DNA from: CAYWKS01 sp964458935
Lineage (GTDB): Bacteria; Planctomycetota; Phycisphaerae; Phycisphaerales; Zrk34
Assembly (NCBI GenBank): GCA_964458935.1
Contig: CAYWKS010000008.1
Span: forward strand, 1 to 64,000
Direction of reading: 5' to 3'
Length of the DNA stretch: 64,000 nucleotides
The notes below the pieces were generated by a model. The model did not search any database. It saw only the letters and a program-made list of their open reading frames with translations, and was not told where the DNA came from. Position 1 is the first letter of the stretch; each line of letters begins with the position of its first letter. Positions 8,752 to 16,159 of this stretch are shown here, one piece after another. A program made the position numbers and the translations under genes.

Positions 8752-10674
8752 GGGGTCGGTCTTGGCGGCGCGCTGCATCGGCCGCAGCGCCTCGTCGGCT
8801 TCAACCCCCTCAGGCAGCGGCGGCAACTGCTCCATCGGCAGGTCCGGTGCGTCGGCGCGCGGCCGATCGAGGCGGATCACCGCGTAGGCCCGCATGCCGA
8901 ACTTCATCGTGCGACCCTGCTCATCCTGCTCCGCCGCGATGCTTGGGTGGAACTCCGACTCAAAGCAACGGCTCAGGAGCTGCTGCAACCACTGCTGATA
9001 CATCACCAGGCGGTTGAGGTACTGCCGGGGCTCGAGCATCGCCCGGCGCTGCTGCGGCGTCAGCGGCATCAGGCCCCGCTGAATCAATCGCGCGATGTAC
9101 AGGTCGAGCCCGCGGTCATACACGTGCATCCGCATGCCCACCGGCAACAGGTACACCGGGTACTGCCCCGAGTCGGCGAGCCGAAAGATCTGCTGCGGGT
9201 ACTTGGCCTCGTGGATGCGGCGATCGATGTACCACGCGGGTTCGGCGCGATAGACCGGGCCCTTGGCTTCGCTCTCGATGGAGATGAGGCTGTCGGCCAC
9301 GGCGTCGAAGGTCAGCAGGGGCTTGTCCGCGGGGACCCAGTCGTTGAGCTGCTGCCAGACCGCGATCTTCTCCGGCCGCTGCCAGACAATGGCGTGATAA
9401 TGCATCGCGCCGTTGACGCAGGCGACGAGCGTGCCGACGACCACCGCGCCGGCCCCGGCCGCGCCGACCAGCCGCTGGCTGCGACCCAGGACCAGCGCCA
9501 CCGCCCAGACGCCGATTCCCGCGAGCAGCGCGAGCACGGGCATGAGCACGCTCTCGAAGTACTGGTGGGGGACCAGCGCCCCGCGGAGCAGGAGCAACTG
9601 GAACGCCGCGGGCAGGAACAGCAGCCACAGCAGCGCCGACGTCGACGCGGCCCAGGGATCGCGTCGTGGAGCGGCGGCGTCGGGTTGCTCGCGCGTGGCG
9701 AAGCGGCCGATGACATGACTGACCCAGCCGACGCCGGCGAGCACCAGCGCCGGGATGGTGAAGTTGGTCCGGGCATGCGACCACAGGGCGTTCCACCAGA
9801 CGGACCAGGTCGTGGCGGCGCCGCCTTCCTGAGGCGCGCCGCTGGCCCGCCAGCGGTAGAGGTTGATCAGCCGCTCCACATCCCAGTCCCAGGCAGCGAG
9901 CATGATGCCCAGCACGATGCAACCGCCGGCGATCGACGCGCCGACGAGCACGCCCAGCGTCGCCCAGTGCGGCCCGCGCCGCCGCCGCACGCACGAGGCC
10001 AGGTGGTGCACGCCGATCGCCATGGGGAAGAAGTACGTCGCCCAGCTCATGAGCAGCATCACGACGATGATCACGCCAAACAGCGTTAGGTGATACGGGC
10101 GCGGCGGCGACTCGGGCTTGATCCGACCGATCAGCCGCAGGTACAGCCAGATGATCGCCAGGCCCGGCAGCATCGTGTTGCCCAGCCCCCAGAACTGCGT
10201 CAGTGGAAAGGCCACGAGCATCAGCCCCGCCACCGAGGCCACGCGCCAGCCGACCAGGTTCCACAACAGCTTGAGGAACATCCAGAGGGTCAGGACGCTG
10301 AAGAGGATCTCGATGACGCGGACCGACCAGACGTGCTCGCCGAACAGGGCGGGCCCGGTGGCGTAGATGAGCAGGTTCAGGGGCGGGTGGTTGACGTACC
10401 GGATCGGGTTGTCCGTGGGTGGATCACCCACGGCGATGGTGAGCAGGCCCTGCGTGTAGTCCAGGCCGTACCGGGCGTGGTTGCGTGCGAGCCAGGCGCG
10501 GTCGGCCTCGCCCCAACTGTGCAGCCCTTCGAAGGGGCGGTGGATGTCCCATCCGAGCACGCCGATCAGCGCCAGGCCCAGCAGGCCGGCGATGATCCAG
10601 TATCGCCGGCGATCGCCGGTTCGCGGGGCGTGGGGGGCCGTCAAGGCCGATGCGGTCGGTTGCGTCGCGGTCAT
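8740..10674 (-). CDS. GT39-like membrane glycosyltransferase
   Basis: A 644-residue polytopic membrane protein resembling the PMT/ArnT (GT39, GT-C fold) superfamily. A first membrane helix (about 25-42) leads into a periplasmic loop with WGEADRAWLARN, which holds the acidic residue expected at the catalytic position, and VNHPPLNLLIYA near residue 95. About ten further hydrophobic helices follow to residue 420, then a soluble C-terminal domain of about 200 residues. Such enzymes transfer a sugar from a polyprenyl-phosphate donor on the outer face of the membrane. The start at 10674 has GGGAG 6 bases upstream. It is divergent from a polyprenyl-phosphate-sugar synthase-like GT2 at 10810, a plausible supplier of its donor. 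Confidence 0.72.
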   Translation of the reverse strand: MTATQPTASALTAPHAPRTGDRRRYWIIAGLLGLALIGVLGWDIHRPFEGLHSWGEADRAWLARNHARYGLDYTQGLLTIAVGDPPTDNPIRYVNHPPLNLLIYATGPALFGEHVWSVRVIEILFSVLTLWMFLKLLWNLVGWRVASVAGLMLVAFPLTQFWGLGNTMLPGLAIIWLYLRLIGRIKPESPPRPYHLTLFGVIIVVMLLMSWATYFFPMAIGVHHLASCVRRRRGPHWATLGVLVGASIAGGCIVLGIMLAAWDWDVERLINLYRWRASGAPQEGGAATTWSVWWNALWSHARTNFTIPALVLAGVGWVSHVIGRFATREQPDAAAPRRDPWAASTSALLWLLFLPAAFQLLLLRGALVPHQYFESVLMPVLALLAGIGVWAVALVLGRSQRLVGAAGAGAVVVGTLVACVNGAMHYHAIVWQRPEKIAVWQQLNDWVPADKPLLTFDAVADSLISIESEAKGPVYRAEPAWYIDRRIHEAKYPQQIFRLADSGQYPVYLLPVGMRMHVYDRGLDLYIARLIQRGLMPLTPQQRRAMLEPRQYLNRLVMYQQWLQQLLSRCFESEFHPSIAAEQDEQGRTMKFGMRAYAVIRLDRPRADAPDLPMEQLPPLPEGVEADEALRPMQRAAKTDPSQP

Positions 10675-10809
10675 GCCGGGCTCCCGTGGGCATGGTTGGG
10701 CGGCGTGGGTTGTGGCTACGGGGGCAGATGTTAACATCACCGGCCACGCCGCGTGGGCGTGTCGCCGACTGTTCCGTTCCGCCCGGATGCTTCGCCGGAC
10801 TGGCCGCCC

Positions 10810-11562
10810 ATGAGTTCGACTCGACCGGCTGCGCGTGTCCTGATCGTCATGCCCGCCTTCAACGAGGCCGGCTGCATCGGTGAGGTGCTGCGCCACCTGC
10901 GGCGGGCGGCGGCGGACGTGGCGGTGGCGGTGATCGACGACGGATCGTCCGACGCGACGGCCGCCGAGGCGCGGGCCGCCGGCGCCGTGGTGCTCCAACT
11001 GCCGTTCAACCTCGGCATCGGCGGGGCACTGCAGACCGGCTACCTGTACGCCTACAAGCACGGCTACGACATCGCCGTGCAGTTCGATGCCGACGGTCAG
11101 CACCGCGCCGAGGAAATCGTCAACCTCATCCAGCCGATCGTCGCCGGCGAGGCGGACCACGTGATCGGCTCGCGGATGATGGGCAAGGGCGACTACCAGT
11201 TTCCGTTGATGCGACTGGCCGGGTCGCGGCTGATCCAGGCCGTGACGCTGCTGATCACCGGTCGGCGCATTCACGACCCCACCAGCGGTTCGCGTGCCTC
11301 GGGTCGTCGGGCGATCACCTTCTTCGCGCGGTATTACCCCCAGGCGTACCTCGACTCGCCGGAGATCACCGTCTGGGCGTTGCGGCAGGGCATGCGCGTC
11401 GCCGAGGTGCCGGTCGAGATGAACCCGGCCGAACACAGCAGCATCGGCTCGGTCAAGGGCGTGCTGCACGCGGTGCGCGTGTGCCTGGCGCTGGTCATCG
11501 ACCGGATAGAAGCGCCCTTCACCGAGCCGGCCGACACGGAGGCGCGGGCATGTGCGAGTTGA
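10810..11562 (+). CDS. GT2 polyprenyl-phosphate sugar synthase-like
   Basis: A 250-residue GT2 protein of the dolichyl-phosphate-mannose-synthase type. Motifs are VLIVMPAFNEAGCIGEVL near residue 10, VIDDGSSDAT near 40, and FDADGQHRAEEI near 98, which contains the metal-binding DAD. It lacks the C-terminal membrane helices of GtrB. It probably loads a sugar onto a polyprenyl phosphate for use by a GT-C enzyme such as the divergent GT39-like protein. The following DUF2304 gene overlaps it by 13 bases; this pairing of a Dpm1-like GT2 with DUF2304 is common in bacteria. Confidence 0.8.
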   Translation: MSSTRPAARVLIVMPAFNEAGCIGEVLRHLRRAAADVAVAVIDDGSSDATAAEARAAGAVVLQLPFNLGIGGALQTGYLYAYKHGYDIAVQFDADGQHRAEEIVNLIQPIVAGEADHVIGSRMMGKGDYQFPLMRLAGSRLIQAVTLLITGRRIHDPTSGSRASGRRAITFFARYYPQAYLDSPEITVWALRQGMRVAEVPVEMNPAEHSSIGSVKGVLHAVRVCLALVIDRIEAPFTEPADTEARACAS

Positions 11563-11984
11563 TGCTGGCGGCGACGCCGATCCCCATGATGCACCGCGTG
11601 GTGGCGCTGTCGCTGGCGCTGCTGGTGCTGCTGGTGACGGTGGAGATGATCCGACGGCGTCGGCTCCGCGAAGAGTACGCCATGCTCTGGCTGGGCACGA
11701 GCGTCGTGCTCGTGGTCATCGCCGCGTTCCCGCAGCTGACCTACGCGATCAGTTCGGCGTTCGACATCAGCTACGTCACGTTCATGGTGCTGGCGGTGTT
11801 TGTGTTCCTGGCGATGATCCTGCTGCACTACGCGACGGTGATCTCGCGGCAGGCCGAGCAGATCCGCCAGCTCGCCGAGCAACTGGCGATCCTTGAGCAG
11901 CGTGTGCGGGAGTCCGAGTCCGGCCGGGCCGCCGACACCGCGACGGATGACCCCGCGTCTGACGCTGATTCGCCGAAGCCCTGA
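11550..11984 (+). CDS. DUF2304 membrane protein
   Basis: A 144-residue protein with three hydrophobic helices (about residues 14-36, 45-70 and 75-96), an amphipathic, Gln/Glu-rich coiled-coil-like segment (QAEQIRQLAEQLAILEQRV) and a polar acidic tail. The helical hairpin with EEYAMLWLG between helices one and two is characteristic of DUF2304. GGAGG 7 bases upstream fixes the start. It is translationally coupled to the GT2 gene before it and probably forms a membrane partner of that enzyme. Exact function is not known for the family. Confidence 0.78.
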   Translation: MCELMLAATPIPMMHRVVALSLALLVLLVTVEMIRRRRLREEYAMLWLGTSVVLVVIAAFPQLTYAISSAFDISYVTFMVLAVFVFLAMILLHYATVISRQAEQIRQLAEQLAILEQRVRESESGRAADTATDDPASDADSPKP

Positions 11985-11985
11985 C

Positions 11986-13206
11986 TCAATCCGTTGGCGA
12001 GCCGAAGCGCTCGCGGTAGTCACGGACCGCCGTGCCCGCAAGGTCGCGGAAGGTCTGTTGGATCCGGGAGAACCACGCCCCGGCCCGACCGCTGTCGGTG
12101 AGGATGTCGCCGAGGGTGTAGGTCTGGGCTTCAAACAAGAGGGCGGCGGTGATGAGGGACGAGCTGTTGAACCCGATGACGATGTCGCGCGGCCGCAGCG
12201 CGGCGTAGAGCAACTCGGCCGCGTAGCCGCGCGGCAGCACGCGGCAGCGATCGGCGTGCTCGGCCGCGATCGCCCGGTACCGCGCCGGGTCCTCGCGCGG
12301 GTGGGGCTTGATCCACAGGTCCATGCCCGCCGCGAACAGTCGCTCCGCCACACGGCCGAGCAGTTGCATCTCATCGCGGTCGGCCAGTTGGCCGGACTTG
12401 ATCCACGGCTGGGGCAGGAGCAGGGCGATCGGCCGGTCGTGGGCGCGGACCTCGCCGTCGGGCAGGTCGTGCGCGAGCATGGCCCGGCGGTACGCCTCGG
12501 CGACGCCGGGCGTCAGTTGCAGCGGCTGACCCGGGGCCGGCTGGGTGAAGACGTGCTGGGTCTGGGTGTCGAAGCGCCGGGTGATGGTGCGCTGAGCGGC
12601 GCGCCACAGCGCGTGGGCCGCGTCGTCCAACCAGGGCACGGGCAAGAACCAGCCGCCGGGCGGGCGTTCGGTCTTGCGCGCCTCGCTCCAACTGCCGTGG
12701 TAGTAGGAGCCGATGCCCTCGTCGATCTGCAGGAGGCCGATGCGGCGACCGCGGAGCAGCGGCCGCGAGCACAGGTGCGCCAGCAGCAGGATCGCCGCAG
12801 AGAGGTTGCCCGGCGAGCCGATCGCGATGGCGGGCCGGTCGTCGGCGGGATCGCGGTGGGGTCTGGCCAACGCCAGGCGGGCCAGGCCGGCGACCGTCGC
12901 GGCGTACTGGCCGATACGCCCGGCGGTAGTCGTGGCCATCACGTGCGAGACGGCGAGGAATTCGACGTGGCCGTCGTCCCGGCACAGCGGCATATGGTCG
13001 GGGTCGATGTCGCGGCCTCCGGCGAGGTTGGGCAGCATCAGCACCACGCCGCGTCGGCCGTCGCCCGCGGCGCGCATGCGATGCAGCAGGGCGTCCACGC
13101 CCAGCGCATGCCAGGGCGTCATCGCGTTGCAGATCAGCCCGATGTCGCCCTCGGCGACGATGCGACGCACACGCTGGACGGCTTGCTGGTACGGCTGCTC
13201 GATCAC
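11986..13206 (-). CDS. Polysialyltransferase-like glycosyltransferase
   Basis: A 406-residue predicted cytoplasmic glycosyltransferase, starting at GTG 13206 that overlaps the stop of the flippase gene by 4 bases (GTGA). The N-terminus (GLICNAMTPWHALGVDALL) and the later WIKPHPREDPARY and GFNSSSLITAALLFEAQTY resemble the bacterial polysialyltransferase / GT52-like families (GT-B fold), in which a His-Pro motif contacts CMP. A CMP-sugar donor is therefore suggested but not shown. No sialic acid or Kdo synthesis genes lie in the window. Coupled to a flippase, it likely builds an exported or cell-surface polymer. Family assignment is tentative. Confidence 0.55.
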   Translation of the reverse strand: MIEQPYQQAVQRVRRIVAEGDIGLICNAMTPWHALGVDALLHRMRAAGDGRRGVVLMLPNLAGGRDIDPDHMPLCRDDGHVEFLAVSHVMATTTAGRIGQYAATVAGLARLALARPHRDPADDRPAIAIGSPGNLSAAILLLAHLCSRPLLRGRRIGLLQIDEGIGSYYHGSWSEARKTERPPGGWFLPVPWLDDAAHALWRAAQRTITRRFDTQTQHVFTQPAPGQPLQLTPGVAEAYRRAMLAHDLPDGEVRAHDRPIALLLPQPWIKSGQLADRDEMQLLGRVAERLFAAGMDLWIKPHPREDPARYRAIAAEHADRCRVLPRGYAAELLYAALRPRDIVIGFNSSSLITAALLFEAQTYTLGDILTDSGRAGAWFSRIQQTFRDLAGTAVRDYRERFGSPTD

Positions 13207-14486
13207 GCCGGTCGATCTCCGTGGGTAGGCTCGGGCGTGACGGCGCCGGCCAGTGCCCGATGTGCGAGGACGTTGGAGGCGCCGGCCTGTACGGCCAGGC
13301 CGGCCGCGACCGCGGCCATCAGCCCCACGTCCCCGAACATGCCGGTCAGAGCGAAGCTGAGCGCCACGGTGATGGCCGCCGAGACCAGCGTGGAGCCGGC
13401 CTGGGTCGCGGTCCGCTTGAGGTTGCTGAGGATCTGGATGCCTTGCAGGTAGAGCACGTCGAAGGCGTTGGCCGCGGCGGCGACGCCGAGGATCAGCGCT
13501 GTCGGGCGATATGCCTCGGGCACGGGCAGGTCGAACGCGAACAGCGCGGCGAATCCCGCGGCGTAGGCCGCGGCGACCAGCCCCAGGCCGATCCACATCG
13601 TCTGGCGGATCAGGTGCGCGCCGCGGCGGGCATCGCGTTTGCCGAACGCCGAGCCGATCTCCGGCAGCCGCGCCTGAAACAGGGCCCGGCCGACCATCAT
13701 CATCGCCATGGTGATCATGGTCACCAGCGTGTAGGGCGCCAGGTCATCGAGGCTCATGAACAGCAGCCCGACCCAGCGGCCGCTCTGGCTGACCGCCCAC
13801 AGGGCAAGCAGGTGTACGGCGGTGGGCGCGGCGAAACGGACGGCCTCGCGGAGCAGCGGGCGGCTGAAACGGCCGCCGCGGATCGCGTCGCGCGCATCGG
13901 CCGCCGCCACCGCCGCGCTGCACACCCGCCCGGCAAAGACCGCCGCGACGCTGCGGAGGAAGTGATCGGCGATGATCGGCTCGCCCAGCAGGTAGACCCC
14001 GAGCATGACCCCGCCATCTAACGCGGTGGTCAGGGCGAACATGCCCGCGCGGCCGCGGATACGCATCACCGTCGCGCCGTACTGGATGATGAGCGACCCG
14101 AGGACGGCGGCGGCCACGAGCCCGTGGATCAGGCCGTTGCCCCGGCCGATCGGTTCGGTGCCCGGTGTCAGGCGCAAGGCCAGCCACAACGCCGCCAGCC
14201 CCGCCGCCGCCAGCGCCACCGGGCTGACCAGTGTCGTGACCAGCAGCGAGGCGCGATCGGGGCCCAGGTCGTGGTCGAAATAGAGCCTCGACGGCGCCAG
14301 GTGAATGTTCAGTGACAGCAAGGGCGGCAACAGCGTCAGCACGCTGATCATCAGGCCGAACCGCGAGTACTCGCCCGGCTCGAGCGTGGCGATCAGGAAC
14401 GGCAGCAGCAGCAGATGGGCCAGCGACTGCAACGCCCCGCCCAGCAGGTAGAAGCCCGTGCGCAGGGCCAGGCGGCGATGTGGCAT
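13203..14486 (-). CDS. Polysaccharide flippase (MOP superfamily)
   Basis: A 427-residue integral membrane protein with about 12-14 hydrophobic helices spread over the whole length, as in Wzx/MurJ/PST exporters. Features include an early Arg-rich start, LEPGEYSRFGLMISVLTLL near residue 45 (a conserved Wzx-type helix 2 region) and LNAFD-like ANAFDVLYLQGIQIL near 350. The start at ATG 14486 is preferred over a TTG at 14519. It presumably flips a polyprenyl-linked glycan or exports a polymer made by the overlapping polysialyltransferase-like gene. Confidence 0.72.
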   Translation of the reverse strand: MPHRRLALRTGFYLLGGALQSLAHLLLLPFLIATLEPGEYSRFGLMISVLTLLPPLLSLNIHLAPSRLYFDHDLGPDRASLLVTTLVSPVALAAAGLAALWLALRLTPGTEPIGRGNGLIHGLVAAAVLGSLIIQYGATVMRIRGRAGMFALTTALDGGVMLGVYLLGEPIIADHFLRSVAAVFAGRVCSAAVAAADARDAIRGGRFSRPLLREAVRFAAPTAVHLLALWAVSQSGRWVGLLFMSLDDLAPYTLVTMITMAMMMVGRALFQARLPEIGSAFGKRDARRGAHLIRQTMWIGLGLVAAAYAAGFAALFAFDLPVPEAYRPTALILGVAAAANAFDVLYLQGIQILSNLKRTATQAGSTLVSAAITVALSFALTGMFGDVGLMAAVAAGLAVQAGASNVLAHRALAGAVTPEPTHGDRPA

Positions 14487-14616
14487 GCGTCTCGTCAGCA
14501 CGGCGGTCCCGCTCAGCAATCGCTCGATGGGCGTTGATCATAACGCCTGGGCCCGCGCCGCGTCCCGCGATCGACGACGTCACCGATGAATGGGATGAGC
14601 TGCGGCCAAGCCGGGG

Positions 14617-15240
14617 TCACAGCAGCGTGAGCGTGCAGTGCCGGCTGTCGAGTTCCATGGCCACGGCCTGGCGGACGAGGTGAGCCAGCGAGCCCGCCTG
14701 CATCTTCCGCATCACGCGGGCCCGATGGACTTCGACCGTCTTGATGCTCACGTCGATCTCGATGGCAATCTGCTTGTTGGCCTTGCCGTTGACCACGAGG
14801 TCCATGACCTGCTTCTCGCGGGGCGTGAGCGTGGCGTACCGCTCGCGGACGGACTTCTGCATCGTGCGAAATGGCAACCGCGTGGCGTCTCGCTCCAGGG
14901 CCTGACGGACGCACCCCACGAACAACTGATCCTCCAGCGGCAGGGGCAGGAAGTCGGCCGCACCCGCTCGCATCAACGCCACCGCATCATCAATCTGAGG
15001 CTTGGCGTGGATCACGACGACGGGGGTAGGCCTGTGCTGAATCAGCCGCAGCGCATCCTGCATGGCGCACAGGTCCTCACCCTCCACGGCGATGACGGCG
15101 CAGCACGGCTGGTCGGCCTCATCGTCCCGCAGCGCCTCGTCGATCCCGCAGGCGCGGACCTGGACCCCCGACGACGTCAGCCATTCGGTGCATGCCGACC
15201 GGGTTCGCGGATCGGTCACAATGACGTCAACGATTGCCAC
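14617..15240 (-). CDS. FixJ/NarL-like regulator with degenerate receiver
   Basis: A 207-residue two-domain regulator. The C-terminal half (about 140-200) is a clear GerE/LuxR helix-turn-helix of the FixJ type: LTPREKQVMDLVVNG, NKQIAIEI, KTVEVHRARVM, KMQAGSLAHLV. The N-terminal half is receiver-like but lacks the expected chemistry: the phosphoacceptor Asp is replaced within CCAVIAVEGED, the N-terminal acidic pair is only partly present, and the conserved Lys is Leu in DFLPLPLED. It may be regulated without phosphorylation. The start GTG 15240 gives MAIVDVIV; a TTG at 15285 is an alternative. An inverted repeat 57-86 bases upstream could be its operator. No sensor kinase gene adjoins. Confidence 0.72.
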   Translation of the reverse strand: MAIVDVIVTDPRTRSACTEWLTSSGVQVRACGIDEALRDDEADQPCCAVIAVEGEDLCAMQDALRLIQHRPTPVVVIHAKPQIDDAVALMRAGAADFLPLPLEDQLFVGCVRQALERDATRLPFRTMQKSVRERYATLTPREKQVMDLVVNGKANKQIAIEIDVSIKTVEVHRARVMRKMQAGSLAHLVRQAVAMELDSRHCTLTLL

Positions 15241-15296
15241 GCGAGGTACACCTGATCGGGCGTGTGATGAAAGGCGGTTCGCCAAGACGAGCTAAG

Positions 15297-15326
15297 CCTA
15301 TTGTCTGTGCCCTGAATAGCAATAGG
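15297..15326. repeat. Inverted repeat upstream of FixJ-like regulator
   Basis: CCTATTG (15297-15303) and CAATAGG (15320-15326) form a perfect 7-bp inverted repeat separated by 16 bases, directly followed by GGGG-AAAA-CCCC (15325-15336). The area is noticeably AT-richer than the surrounding genes. This could be an autoregulatory operator of the regulator at 14617 or part of a transcript structure. The rest of the 346-base gap up to efp holds no gene I can support. Confidence 0.4.
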
Positions 15327-15522
15327 GGAAAACCCCCGCCGCGCAGGTCTATAACCGCTTCCTATTATTTGACTTCGCACGTGACGGCCCGGTCGGGCGG
15401 CTACCGGACCACATGATAGCAACCGCAAGACATGGTACCGGTCGGGCCTGCGAAGAACCACAGTTTTGTGCCCCGGTGCGCCCGTCCGACGATCGCGGGC
15501 GATCGGGCGAAGCGGGGCGATG

Positions 15523-15552
15523 TTGCTGGGCCGGGCGGCTTGTCGCTATCAT
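15523..15552 (+). promoter_or_regulatory. Predicted sigma-70 type promoter of efp
   Basis: TTGCTG (15523-15528) and TATCAT (15547-15552) are separated by 18 bases, placing a start about 30 bases before the efp GTG. Confidence 0.45.
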
Positions 15553-15586
15553 CCCGGCCCGTAACGCGCTTTGGGAGATTTGCACC

Positions 15587-16141
15587 GTGAAAGCCAACGA
15601 CATCAAACCCGGCATGGCGGTCAACATGGACGGCCAACTGTTTGTGATCCGCAAGACCGAGCACGTGAAGCCCGGCAAGGGGCCGGCCTACGTCCAGGCC
15701 AAGCTCAAGAGCGTCGCCACCGGCAGCGTCGCCGATAAACGCCTGCGCGCCAGCGAGGAGGTCGACCAGGTCAACCTCGATCGGCGCGACATGGAATACC
15801 TCTACGCCGAGGGGGCCGGGTACGTCTTCATGGACCAGGAGACGTTCGACCAGGTGACCCTGCCCAGCGACCTGATCGGCGACGATATCTATTACATCAA
15901 GGCCAACACGGTGATCACGGTGTTGATGCATGAGGGCAAGCCGGTGTCGGTGGAACTGCCGGCGGCGGTGGACCTGGAAGTGACGGAGACCGCGCCCCAG
16001 CCCAAGGGCGCCACGGCGACCAACCAGCTCAAGGAAGCGGAACTGGAGACGGGTCTGAAGACGCGCGTCCCTCCGTTCATCGAGAACGGCGAGACCGTCC
16101 GCATCTCCACCGCCGACGCCAGCTACCTCTCCCGGGTCTGA
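15587..16141 (+). CDS. efp: Elongation factor P
   Basis: A 184-residue translation factor that binds between the P and E sites and relieves stalling at polyproline stretches. The KOW-like domain I has the loop HVKPGKGPAYVQAK; the tip Lys is residue 31, the site modified in many bacteria. Two OB domains follow (DLIGDDIYYIKANTVITVLMHEGKPV and the C-terminal GATATNQLKEAELETG to SYLSRV), all of normal length. It starts at GTG with GGGAGA 8 bases upstream. It converges with the alpha-galactosidase gene, 18 bases away. The modification enzyme is not in the window. Confidence 0.95.
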   Translation: MKANDIKPGMAVNMDGQLFVIRKTEHVKPGKGPAYVQAKLKSVATGSVADKRLRASEEVDQVNLDRRDMEYLYAEGAGYVFMDQETFDQVTLPSDLIGDDIYYIKANTVITVLMHEGKPVSVELPAAVDLEVTETAPQPKGATATNQLKEAELETGLKTRVPPFIENGETVRISTADASYLSRV

Positions 16142-16159
16142 GGCAAGCCGCCGCCGCGA

